Assembly: GCA_026419785.1 (NCBI GenBank)
Contig: JAODTK010005043.1
Location: 1-64,000 of the forward strand
DNA: 64,000 bases
From: Sclerodactyla briareus
Taxonomy: Eukaryota > Echinodermata > Holothuroidea > Dendrochirotida > Sclerodactylidae
Direction of reading: 5' to 3'
In this document: piece after piece, positions 45,179 through 56,617 of the stretch
Numbering within the stretch: the first letter of the stretch is position 1
Layout: the number at the start of each line of letters is the position of its first letter
Notes under the pieces: generated by a model
Told to the model about the DNA's origin: nothing
The model's input: the letters and a program-made list of their open reading frames with translations, nothing else
Databases searched by the model: none
Made by a program: the position numbers and the translations under genes

Positions 45179-45741
45179 GTAAGTACTTGTGGACGGTGAA
45201 ATAATTTTAATGCATTCTAGGCACTAATACTGTAGAACTTTAATGGATGAATAGAGTTGTGCACAATTTACCGTATTGGGTGTTTTGTTCGGAGTGTAAT
45301 GAGGAGGGCATGAATGCAATCCAGAGCGGTTGTAACATATTTTCAATCAGGGTTGGGTGGTCTGCATTATTTGTTTCAAACCATATGTGACTCTCATATA
45401 CATTCTAAACTAAAGTGAATGATTTCACAGATTAAAAATTTTGTTTTGTTGCCAAGAACATGGTTACTTTGAATGACATGACCTAACAGGAAATCATAGG
45501 GTCATCCTCACCCAAGTTGCCAACCCAAACTGTAATAATGGAACCTAATAGGAGTTTGCATTCTTTTTTCATATCGTTCTGACAGGAGTTTCTTCCATTT
45601 TTTCCTGAGTGACTGTGACTGATATGATGAAAACACAGGGTATTCTCACATACAGTATGGGATCTCATATACCCTGTGAAACTTGATACATGCTTGCAAC
45701 TTAGATAGCGCAGGACAAAGAAGGGCACCCACATATCTGGC

Positions 45742-45764
45742 CACACACACACACACACACACAC
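45742..45764. repeat. (CA)n microsatellite
   Basis: About eleven uninterrupted CA dinucleotides. Confidence 0.95.
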
Positions 45765-46078
45765 TATGCACGCCTGATTGCAAAGATCTTTGCATTCGGC
45801 TCCTTGGATGTCTCCACAAGATTCACTACTTTGGGCGTTTTTTTGGGTTGAAAAAACAAAAAACTCGTGTTTAGGGGTGACTGAGCAGTTTGGGAGGAAA
45901 TCGGGATATTGTGAAAATTGATATTCCGATCTAAATTTTGCTTCGTTACAAGCCTCATCTCGCAGGTGTGAGGTTCTCCATTATGAGTACTACAATGACT
46001 CCTTTGATAAGATATGGACAATGATTTTAGATTGATCGAGATGTCAGGAATCAGTCAAGGAGATCAGTCCAGAGTTGA

Positions 46079-46190
46079 ACCCGGCCTCGCCCCTGGCCTC
46101 GGCCTCGGTTTTTTCCGAGGCCACCCTACCTACAGTGTACAAGGTGAAAAGCTGAGACCGGCCTCGGCCTCGGTGGTGCCGGCCTCGACT
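46079..46190. repeat. GGCCTC hexamer cluster with inverted half
   Basis: GGCCTCG iterations at 46083-46107 (CCTGGCCTCGGCCTCGG) are followed by CCGAGGCCACC in reverse sense and then GGCCTCGGCCTCGGTGGTGC and GGCCTCG again near 46160-46187. The mixture of direct and inverted hexamers can form hairpins. A similar GGTCTC palindrome cluster occurs at 11742-11768. The 164-codon frame across it is not called. Confidence 0.7.
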
Positions 46191-46639
46191 ACATCCCCTG
46201 TTCGCTACTTTGAAAAAGTAGTAACTGGAGTCATGACTCGTTACACAATGGGAATCACTAGCTTTGGCTTTTTAACTCGCCTGAATGAAATTCAGGATGG
46301 GAGGAGACTTAGTGGCTATGGCATGTGTGCATTGTGTGTGTGTGCATTGTGTGTGTATGTGGTGTGTTTTGTGTACACCTTCTCATTAGAGGATTCTTTT
46401 GAAACGGTAAGTCAATGCGACAAACTTTCCAGGGTAGCATCGTGGTTGGCTGTACTTGATCTGATTAAATTTGGGGAACCATACTCAGTAATTAAGTTGG
46501 TTAATTAGCCCATTTCATGTATTTTATGTTTGGCGCTTATAGCGAAAGATTGTGCACGAACCGTCGGACCTAGGGAATGGTAGCTTAGTATGTAGTACAA
46601 GATAGCCAGTAGATTAAATGATTTGATTGCCAGTCAAAC

Positions 46640-47170
46640 TTTAATGCTAATTAAGTTCCCTTATTTGCATAATTAACTTCAACATTGCCAAAGTTTGTCA
46701 GATTTTCAGAAATTTGGTGGACATGGTCTACCTTTAGGCTGATGTTATGTCAAGGCGTCGGTCCATCAAGGTCATTTGAGGTTTTCCGAATTTGCATAAT
46801 TTATCATTTTTTCCAAGTCTGCTAATTTTTTCATGAAACTTTGGTGGATGTGCTACCATTTGTCCAACAAAATTTGAAGGTCGGGTCAAGGTCCCAGAAG
46901 GTCATTTAAGGTGGGTCTAATTTGCAGTACATTTATGCAAATTTTTGGAATTATCATATTTTCATGAAACTTGGGTGATGTGATACACGTAATGTTCTGA
47001 GATATTTGGGGTAGATTTGGGGTCAGTAGAGGTCAATACTGTGGAACTAATTTGCATAATTTAATGCTACTTTTGAAAGTTAGTCATATTTCACAGGTTT
47101 GTGGCACATGGTCAACATCAGTCTAAAATTTTTTGCTGGAGGCATTTATCCTACCCTGGTTTCAATAATT
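46640..47170 (+). repeat. Tandem-structured repeat, ~115-125 bp units
   Basis: Units carry AATTTGCATAATTTA, CATGAAACTTTGGTGGATGT, CTACCATTTGTC and AAGGTCATTTAAGGT-like boxes in the same order, recurring four times with decay. The boxes match the style of the Helitron-like sub-repeats and of 17690-18900. Confidence 0.6.
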
Positions 47171-47924
47171 TCAAATAACATTACTCTCCTCCCTTGTACA
47201 ATATATATCACACCCATGAACAATACACCAGTTGGTTTCACTGTTACGGCAATCTTCATGAAGCAGCGCATTAAAATATTTGTATGTATGTATTGGTAAC
47301 TTGGTTCTGAAGAGATTCTGACCGCCAAAACCCCCTCCAGCATTCTCACTGGTTTTGAATAATGATGTTATTAGCTTTCTATCACAACAAAATCCCCTGA
47401 GAGTCAACCCTCAGATCAAGGTGGTCAAAACAAAAAAATCTCTGATCGCGCAACTAGCGAGAACCCACTTGTGCTGGTTTGTTTTGTTTTTTCTCTCCCT
47501 TGCTAACAAATCACAACCATTGTCATGAAATGTGAGTTTGTTTCGAGAGCCTCTCCAGGAGGCTTACCCCATTAACTTGTTGTGATGTGTTGACTATTCA
47601 AAGGGCCATCCTAATTAAGCTTCAAATCGAATACGGCTGTCCCATTTATCATATTTTAACAGGTCCAGCACAGTGATGACATTTATCGGCCTTGTGATCA
47701 TTATTCTGCTCTTATACTAACAACAGCCTTGGCTGTGATCGAGAACACTCCGATGGTAGTTTGATTCCATACCCATAATTAAAACTGCGATTCACAGTCG
47801 GGCCCCTTCCTTACAAAATATGTTGCAACTCAGTATCAGCATTTGTAAATCATGTTGTTCGAGTACAAACTACTGATCACTCTCCCAACTGTTTGTAGAT
47901 TTTGCGCACTAGGGCAGCTTGCAT

Positions 47925-48082
47925 GCACCCCTGGAACCCAGTCATTTGCAACCTTGACACAGGTATTTGCAAAACCCTTGACACCAGGTAGTTTCCACCC
48001 TTGAACACCAATTTTGCAACCTGGTGAACACTGTATTTGCAACCCTTGAACAACCATGTATTTGCACCCTTGAACACCAGGT
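47925..48082. repeat. ~24 bp minisatellite
   Basis: About six imperfect units of the type TATTTGCAACCCTTGAACAC plus CAGG, starting near 47943, 47966, 47989, 48011, 48032 and 48058. Not a CRISPR array: there are no unique spacers and the units abut. Confidence 0.85.
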
Positions 48083-48479
48083 TTTTCTGATTCTGTTCAC
48101 TACTGACGATGGTTTTCACGAGGTGGTTTGCGGAGAAGAAATTGTGATAATTAGGGACCAATATAAATAGTCATACAGCATAAGCTTTTTTGAATGGGCG
48201 ATGCATTCCCCTCCTGAAAAAACTGGCTGCAAGAACTGCAGTTGCTGAAATAAGGGCGAACCTTTTTGGACCTTACATGGCTTGGTAAAAATGCGATTGA
48301 ACCTAACATCCCTTCATACTCTGTTTTATTTAGTTTGACTGAAAGTACTGGATTTAAGTCTATTTTAGTGCACCCGTCCAAGTGGCTGGATGAGCTTTGT
48401 TTCCTTGCATGTCGTCTGCCACATTTCATTCAACTTGCACTCCTCCTATTCCTTTGATGGTACTGGAGGATGCTAGGTC

Positions 48480-49330
48480 CCATTGATGTGGTCAGAGGGC
48501 AATATAGGGGTCAATTTGTCAACATGTGAAAATATGCAGAATGCCTCTATAAGATCCTCCATAGAGTTTGAATTGGGATGATCATGAACGTTGGTTGGTA
48601 TAGTAGTAACAAGGTCCACTGCTACTGCGTTAATGGATTTGAGGTCAAAGGTTCCATATGGGGTCATTTTGGCCCTAATGCCCCTCATTTTGAGAGTGAT
48701 ATGAACCAATGCTCTTCTTTGCAGAATATTGGATTAGCTAATCTGTGTCAACATTGACCCATGAGTGAGGTATTCAGGAATTTGAGGTTAAAGGTCATCT
48801 AGCAGTCCGTTGTAGTATTTTGTTCAAAAGGTCAAGCAGCCCCCTACTCCAAACAGAATTATTCGGATGAATCATTAAACTGTTGCGTCAGTATTATCTT
48901 GACCAATGGTAAAACATGGCGTGTTAAGAATTTGAGGTCAAAGGCCATAATAGGGTCAATTTCAGCCATTTTTAGTTCAAACAGTCAGCGAGTTCAACTC
49001 TACAGATTAGAATTGATGGGCCATGAGAGTTTACAGTATTCATTGAACAATGGTACGTATGGGCCGTTGTTCCGAATTGATTTTAAAGGCCATCTAGGGT
49101 CAATTTGGCAATTGTGTTTTCAAACCGGTTTCAAGCAAATAAAACCCCCTACAGGATAAAATTGTTTCATCTATAAGGTTGTCACAGAAAATTATGATGT
49201 TTCTGCACTCAACTGTTGCAAATAGATTGGTGAGATACTGCTTCAAATGTTATTCAAGAAACCTGATAGGATTCAATTTGGACAAATTGACCTTCAAAGC
49301 ACAATCGACCACAAGAATTTACTAGGTGAG
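48480..49330 (+). repeat. Tandem array of diverged ~145 bp units
   Basis: The box TTTGAGGTCAAAGG-CATATAGGG-TCAATTT recurs near 48490 (partial), 48638, 48780, 48931, 49075 and 49265 (partial). Between the boxes are TTCAAA-AGTCAAGCAGCCCCCTAC and ATTGACCAATG-type segments. Five to six units, no coding potential. Confidence 0.75.
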
Positions 49331-51918
49331 CTATCGTGCCATTGGCTCTCTTGTTCCAATAATTATGTCAGTGTACTGAAGCTGGTCGTTGTTTGGATAG
49401 AGAAAAAAAAATCATGAAATTCAGACCGAATGTTTCCAGGATAGTTAGAGCTGCTGAAAACCAGAAGAAGGCTGATTTGTTTCCATGGATTTTTTCCAAT
49501 TTTGATTGAAATTGTTTGGTTAGATTGTTTTGCTGGTTTATTTCCAATTGAAGTGAATTGTGCGGATTAGGTGTGTCAGGCCCTTCCTCCTTACCCAGGT
49601 GGCCGATGCATGGTATTGTGTAGTCTCCCCCTGTGTCCTACGTTACTCCTGCCCCCCTGATCCTTGTGTCCTACTTTCTATTTAGTTTAGTTGAACAGTC
49701 TTCTTAGGTTCAAGTAGCCGGCCCACAATAGCATACAGGGAAAATAAATTTTATTGTGATCGTTGGAGGGGCAAATTGAATTATTGGACATTGGGCAAGA
49801 GGTCTGTGATTGCCTCTGGTGGTTTGGGACTGCTCTATATAGGAAGGTTAGGGAACATTTGAATAGTCATTGTCCGCCCTGATGCGCACTTTGAGGCTTC
49901 CTCATTGGATAGATGAACACCACGTAGAGGCCGCAGACCTTGGGGGCTCATTGCTGGTATTATCAGACACGCACTACCCCGGGGCCACAAAAGCTGCAAA
50001 CATTCATATAAATGCCGATTCGGCCCTTTGCCCCTCTTGGCTATAGGGCTCCCTGAAGCGCTTGGTTGATCCAGAACAGTGGGGGAGTGCAGTAGTGAAC
50101 AAGGAAGCAGTGTTCATAGCTCTGAAAAAATGTCCCAGGTTTCAGTGCATCCTTGTCTGACTATGTGATATCTTTTTTTTAAAGCTCATGACCGAACAGC
50201 TTCAAACAAGCAGTTTCCCAATATTTGCACTTTTGAAATGGCATGTCTCCCATGGCCCCCACTCAAAATGCAGTTGGGTCTTACGATGGGAGGGGGGGGG
50301 GGGAAACACTCCCTGTAAGTGCCCCACACCTGGACAAGACCTCACACATGGCTCGTTTCACTCCAAACTCAAAATCGCTGTTTTTTCAACTGAGATGATC
50401 ACCCGAAGCTCGTTGAACTGGGCACGGGCAACCTGCCCGTATGATACAAAAAATCTGTATAGTTGCCCTGCCTGACCAAAACGTATAAAAAATGAATCCT
50501 ATCAGAGAGATTAGTCATGATCTGACCTATACCTCTATAGTGGTGCACAAAACACGCCCATGCCAACCCTATAAGTTGTCATGAATGGCTGTCCCGGTTC
50601 GAGGCTTCTCCCGGCTTATCTCTCATTAGGGCTGGCCCTGCTAGTGCTGAACTGTCCTCCAATGTCCTTCCAATTTTTTGGAGATGGGCATAAGTACAGT
50701 GCAAAGAGAGTTTGAACTGTCCTTACGCTTTACGACACTGTTTGGCACCCCAATTTAGCAGAGTATCATGGTTGATAGCTATGCCAAGTATTTCATTCGT
50801 GTCAATCCCCCCCCCCCCTTCCCACAAAAGTGGATTTATTTTTTACTAAGGGAAAGCAAAAGTAATGGAAAATGATAGGGTGGGCTACGTAGCCTTTGCC
50901 AATTTATTCATGACCTAATGTCTGTAGTTATCCTGGAGGAGCCATGGTTATGCTGTTACGGCATATCAGAGAATGTCATTGTCTTCCTTGGCAGTGCTAC
51001 CTGATACTTCTTAACGTAATAGAAAAACAAGTTTTGTGTTTCCCTGTATTCAGTTCTGATAGAAGCTGTTATGTCCTGAGCACACCTGTCTGTATAACTC
51101 CACTTCTGAATTCTGCATTCTCTGGAAAGACAATGAGAATCTGACTACGGTTTTTTCATTTCAAAGTTTGTCAAAAACGTGATCTCAGGATGAATGATAC
51201 AACCATGCCTCCTTCAAGAAACCTTGCAGAAATGAGCGTGTGACACATTCTTTGACAGAGGCCGAACCATATTGTCATTGGTCTGCTCATTGAGATGTAT
51301 AATAAACTTATCAGCAAAGATTAAGGTTCAAGAGGTGTAAACACAACCAAACTAATCTGGCTCGTCAAGTAAACCACCACTGTGACCTAGAAGCATATCC
51401 TGATGTCTTTGTTGCTGAAATAGTAATGTAACTATTGTAGAGTAGAGACCTAGAACCCAATTTGGCATTTCTCTGCATCTCATCGGGATGCATTCAGATT
51501 GAAATAAATGAATAGATTTACATTGGGTATTGAAATAATGAATAAACTACACTCCTTATTGAGGTCTGTTTACCGACAGGTCACCCCTGGAATGGATTGT
51601 TATCTGGGTGATGGATGCCAATAATTGGGATCCCCAATGCATTGGTATGCCATAAATGCAGTGGCATCCCTTAAAATTTAGTTTGTACCAGATCCCTAAT
51701 TGCTCAAGAGTGCGGGATGTGGTAATGTGTATCATCTTTCACAGAGTATCCTTGCTTGTCACTCCCAATGTTGAATATTTTCCATTGTGTTTATTATGGA
51801 ATTTTTAGAGTGTGATGTCCTTTCATATTGGCAGTGATGGAATGCTATCATCAGATTTTATTAACAGCATTATTTATCATCATCATCCTCATCATAGTGA
51901 GATCAGGACCTTCATTAT
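49331..51918. other. Spacer, no gene recognised
   Basis: G12 at 50292-50303 and a C run at about 50808. A good acceptor (TTGTGTTTCCCTGTATTCAG, ends about 51054) is followed by about 30 open codons and a stop (VLSTPVCITPLLNSAFSGKT), without a donor. Not called. Confidence 0.35.
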
Positions 51919-52425
51919 AATTGGAAGTGTCCGAGATATTATGGTTTTGGGTTTTAGCCGCCCCGTCCTGGGCTTCGCGCCGGAAACTTCCGGCGTTAGC
52001 GAAATAACTCATTAACGCTTTAGCTATTGTCTAACTTGCTACATATGTCCCACCCATGAAATCTTGAGACTTCGAAAGTGGGCATCACTGCAATGCTGGA
52101 CAGCCGCTAATTCGCATAATCTATGGCATAATTTTATGCAGTTTTCAAACTTCGCAGATAAAAATGAAACTTGGTGGGATGAGGGCTACATTTGTTTCTC
52201 CTGGCAAAGTTAAGGCCGTTCAAGGTCTTGGTGGGTCAATTTGCATATTTTATGCTACTTTTTTTGTGTAACTTCCATGGATTACCACAAAACTTGGTGA
52301 ATGAAGGCTATGCTATCTGGTTTCTGACCAAATGGAGGTCTTTAGGGGTTGTTAGATACTTTCTCTCATTATTCCTCCAAGCGGGGATATACATGTGGGG
52401 GGTTTTACCGCCTTACACAGTCCAT
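51919..52425 (+). mobile_element. Helitron-like element, copy H9, short and end-eroded
   Basis: The first ~11 bases of the element are missing (TTATAA then TTGGAAGTGTCCG). The ATATTATGGTTTTGGG box, a short GC block, AACTTGCTACATATGTCCCA, GGGCATCACTGCAATGCTGG and AAACTTGGTGGGATGA follow in family order. The 3' part keeps GCGGGGATATACATGTGGGG-GGTTTTACCGCC but CTAG is mutated. The interior is shorter than in H5/H6 (fewer sub-repeats). Confidence 0.72.
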
Positions 52426-52682
52426 TTCTTCTCTTGTCTCTGGACAGCCTCATTTCATGTAATTTTCAACTTGTATGAGGGATATGAGTGCAATAGCACA
52501 TCTAAGTGCTTCAGTTCCATGTTAGGTTGAGACAAAACATGCACTCCCTTCAGGTTTTCTCACACCTACATAAACTGGGAAGAATAAACATTTTCCATTG
52601 TTTGTTGTCCGTTGTTTTGCCAGTGATCGAATTGTTATATGCCCGTCAGGGATTAATCACATTGCCTTGCGTTTCCTTTTAG

Positions 52683-52734
52683 GTCCAGGTGCTTTTCTTT
52701 TGCTTTACTATGGCAACTATAGTTATCTTCAATG
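52683..52734 (+). CDS. Candidate 52-bp exon 1 of a putative membrane-protein gene
   Basis: Excellent signals: TTGCGTTTCCTTTTAG acceptor and ATG|GTAAGTGAG donor. In phase 0 it reads VQVLFFCFTMATIVIFN plus one base, a strongly hydrophobic segment. The one-base remainder fits the two-base start of the candidate exon at 60402, giving valine at the junction and continuing RSGLVATGCGG. Family not recognised. The upstream exon is unknown; the hydrophobic candidate at 45045 ends in an incompatible phase. Confidence 0.35.
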
Positions 52735-55700
52735 GTAAGTGAGGATTTTTTTAAATACTCAGGCCATATCCACAAGCCTTCCTAACCTGTTAAAAGTTAA
52801 GATAAAAATATAAATTCCATTCAGCTTGCTACAATCCTAGTTGATTCAAGCAAGAACAAATACATAAAAGACACATGATTGCTGGTTCTGTTGAATTGTA
52901 CCATGAAAACAGAGTCTAATAGGGGATTTCTTTTTTTTCTTTGGCAAACCCACTCTAACGGTTAGTAGGCCAAAATGATTATAGGATTGCTTGGAATTTC
53001 TAATCTCCAATCCCAGCCCAATGCTCAGCTCAGGCTGGTCTGAAAGAGATGCCGTATCTATATTTACAAATGGGCAAAACTTATGGTTGGCATCTTTGAT
53101 GCTTTCTACCGTTTTATCACAAAACCCTATAACAGACTGTTTCTACCTTATAGTCAATTGAAGTACCGTTCAGTACAGGTTTTGAGACTAAATACCAGGT
53201 CAACCTGTCTAAACCCCCAGCCACAAGCAAAAAGCACACCTACAGTATCGGTTCAGGTTTCAGAGTTGTTTCAGCATATCCTAGTTACAACCCAGCCATG
53301 TATGTCCGACAATCACTACTCCCCAGCTTAGTCTCCTGGTCACACAACAAACTTATTATCCATCAGAGAACTCCAAGTTTTTTGTACATGTGATTAAGTG
53401 TGTTCTGATTAGGTCCTTATAGGCCTAACCCATAGGCAATAAATTGTTTTGTACGTACAAATGATTGCCTACAAGTTAAAGGCGCTATAATTTTGAACCA
53501 AAAGAGGTGCTAGTTCTATTTGGTTTTCAAAGGAGAGGATATTGTAGATCCAATGAAATATGTCCACACTATTGATATGTTATGCTTATAGCTTATTTCT
53601 CTAATAATTGACCTAATTTATGCCACCCCCCCCCTTTTGTGTAGCTGGAAATAGCATATCCATAAATTTGAATGTACAAGAGCCAAAGCTAAGGGGGTGG
53701 TATCAAATGGGTACATGATTTTTCAAGATCGAAAAGTCATAAATTTTCTCAGGTCCGATCACAAATGTATTTAACAAAATGATCAGAAATCACTTCATTC
53801 CACCGCTCTGGGAACACGTCATATTACTTCCTTGGAAACTCCCCTCAAATCATCCCCCCATTTCAAATTATATGTCTCCGTTGGGTTTGCTCATACAAGA
53901 TACGGTTTTTTCAGACTCTTTCTTGCGTTTGCAGCTCAATGGGTTCACCATTGGGGGCCAATGGACTAATTTCTACTTTTGCACTTTTCAAATGATAACA
54001 GGAACTGGAAAAACCGTACTGAACTGTCCCGTCGTCACGTTCCCATCCTCACGTTATGTCAGTCACATTTTTATTGGACTGATTAGAGGGGGGGGGGGGA
54101 AGATTTTTCACAATCTTTGATGTTTCGTTGGATAGTGAGCCATTCGATTCTTCATTATCATTTGATTAATACATCATAATGAAAAATTTGATAGTTTAAA
54201 ATTCTAATTAAGGTAAGATAAAAAATGTCCCGTCGTCAGTCCGTTCGTCCCATTTTGGAATCCTCTGGTTGTACAAAGGTGGAGCATTTTTTTTTACTAG
54301 TTTCTTCTATTTTTTGTGATAGTTAATATACCAATAAGTAATTTGCACCAATTGTTTGAAGCAACTTTGAACCAACAACAGATAGCCTTCGAAAATTTAT
54401 GTTTTTTCAGGAAATTTGGTGTTTTTTGGTTTGTACCGTCCGTCACACTGATCCAATTTGAAGCATGAAACCATCTGAATCACCCCTCCTCATTGCTTTT
54501 TTTCTAATTGAATGGTATGTATTTGTTAGGATTCCAGCATGTAAAATTGGTCATTAAACCCTTTTAATAGTTTGAACAGGCCTTTTAAAATAAAAAAAAA
54601 AAGTAGCTCCAAATGTCCGGTCGGTCATGCTGGAGGTTAGCCAATGTATTTGTTTTGCCACAGGGAACTATTCCACGGAATTATAATTTTGACTGATCAG
54701 ATCGTTTTCACCGATTTGTTCTCAATTGTAGTTCTTATGTCACTCAATACAATAGATCACTGCATATGGATAGCTTCATGGTGGAAAGGAGGACATGAAA
54801 TGACGGCCTGAATGAAGCTTTAACCTTCATTTCATAATGTACACAGTAGCTTTTTGGGAAATTGATCTGTCTCTCCAAAATATTTTGACTCTACTCTTAA
54901 ATTACCAAATCATGTGAATGGCTGCCATCTGACCCCTGCTTGTACTGTGCAGTCTCAGCTTGTGCCAAAAGACCCCGTCACACCCTCCTATGCAGAGCAC
55001 GCCAATTACAGGGCATATAACCCCCCCCCCCCCCCACTCGAAGTGTAAACACCAGCGTGGCATCGGTCCCAGAGATTGCCAGCGGGTTGCCCCCCCTATA
55101 AAAAAATCACTGTGCCACTACAGTTGCCCTTCCCATAAATGGAGACTTCAGTGATGCATGCTCCTTACAGTATTGCCCCAGTCTTATTGTGAGGAGATAT
55201 TGACCTCAATGTCTTTGCGTCCATAGGGGCCGCCTACAACAAGATCTATTGATGAAAACTTGATGTTACTTTAGTATTCGGGGGTGTCAACAATGTCTTT
55301 TCATACTGTTCTGTAATCACACGGAGGTCATAAGGGCCAGTGTAACTAGCATTGTGGTTCAGCCGCACATTACAGAGAGGTTATACCATGACACTGAGAG
55401 AGAGTGACTAATTCTAGCCCCGGCAATCCAAGAATAACGCATCTATACTGGATTGACGCTGCTATGTAGAATATTAGAGATAAGCAATACTATGCAACAG
55501 TCATGTTTTTTGGAACTTGGTTATGTCTACATGCGAGGCTTGTAAAACCGACTTCTGGCATCAGTGCCCTACTATAGACTATAGAAGAAAAAGGCCCTCA
55601 AACCCAATGCTGGAAGCAATTTGCACTCCTGCATCGATTTACTACAGGGGAAATAGTGGCAGATTCTGGAATCAGGTTGCTCACCTAGAATTTCATCTCT

Positions 55701-56554
55701 TGCTGCTTTTCTGTAATCTCAAGTTAGAGTAACACAACAACTGTATGGTGCTTTGATTTAAGGTTTCACAAGGCCATTGCTTGTTTTTCAGTGTAGCTTA
55801 CAGGTACATGGGGGAATTTTTTCTCTAATAGGTTACAAGCTTTAGGCTGCCATTGCCTTCCTAGACATATAATAAGCTCATTGGACCACACCTGCACTTG
55901 AACTACTATTGCCCTTTACTTCTCGGCAATAATAAAGTGTTAATTTTACAACCAGCGGCTCATTCATGCACCCTCTGCTACTGGTACAACATGAGTCTGT
56001 CAATGACATTGGCTTTGGTAGACCTTCATGTAAACCATTATACAGATTTTTTGTGTTTTTTTTATTAACGACTACAGTGGTTGGTTCAAACCAGTGTTAG
56101 CGCTAATAAGGAAGAATTTTTTGGGAGGGAATTCCTCAATTTGGGGGGGGAAGGGATTTTCAAAATATAGGAGGGACTTACTTTCGGCCATTTTTCGCAA
56201 AAGTTCCCTCACGTTCCCTCAAGTCTCGGGGCGGCGACAAAAAACGCTTATTAACTAAAAACCTCATGACTGCCCTGTGGTAACAACTTCTACTATCGTC
56301 CCTTACATTTAATACTCATGCACTTTAAAAAGGCCTATATACTGTGTTTGGTCATTGAGAACTAATACCATGGTATCTGAGGACTATTGCAAATCCTACA
56401 ACACCGAAAAAGGTACCATATTCCACCGAGAGGCACATCTCTCATCGGCAATTTTTTTCTGATTTCCTCAGGCATTTTATGTGGTCATATGGCAACATTG
56501 TATTTGGCCGGAAAAATGTACAAAATCTAACTAATAATACCATTTCAATTTCAG
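52735..56554. other. Probable intron or spacer
   Basis: No supported gene. C or G runs near 53626, 54090 and 55020. Repeated CCGTCGTCA-type words (54036, 54232) and TCCGTTCGTCCC, possibly from a weak repeat. Frames of 82 and 113 codons (53083 and 53779) have no splice or domain support. Confidence 0.35.
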
Positions 56555-56617
56555 AGGGTAGGACTATGTGTTGTGACATTTGCTATCATTTTGTTACATG
56601 AGCCCAGATCAGCCTAA
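56555..56617 (+). CDS. Possible short terminal exon (hydrophobic)
   Basis: A strong acceptor (ACCATTTCAATTTCAG) is followed by 20 open codons, RVGLCVVTFAIILLHEPRSA, and TAA. A hydrophobic helix ending in EPR is reminiscent of the end of a mid-protein helix in major facilitator transporters, but a stop immediately after would make it a last exon. It cannot lie between the candidate exons at 52683 and 60402 because the phase fails and no donor exists. It could be an alternative terminal exon or chance. Confidence 0.2.
   Translation, partial: RVGLCVVTFAIILLHEPRSA

Noticed and set aside
46014-46508. 164-codon open frame
   Set aside because: It crosses the GGCCTC cluster and a TG-rich tract, giving repetitive peptide (PGLAPGLGLG, ALCVCALCV).
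47925-48082. CRISPR-like array
   Set aside because: Units are adjacent, imperfect and without unique spacers; the surrounding sequence is eukaryotic, so a minisatellite explains it.
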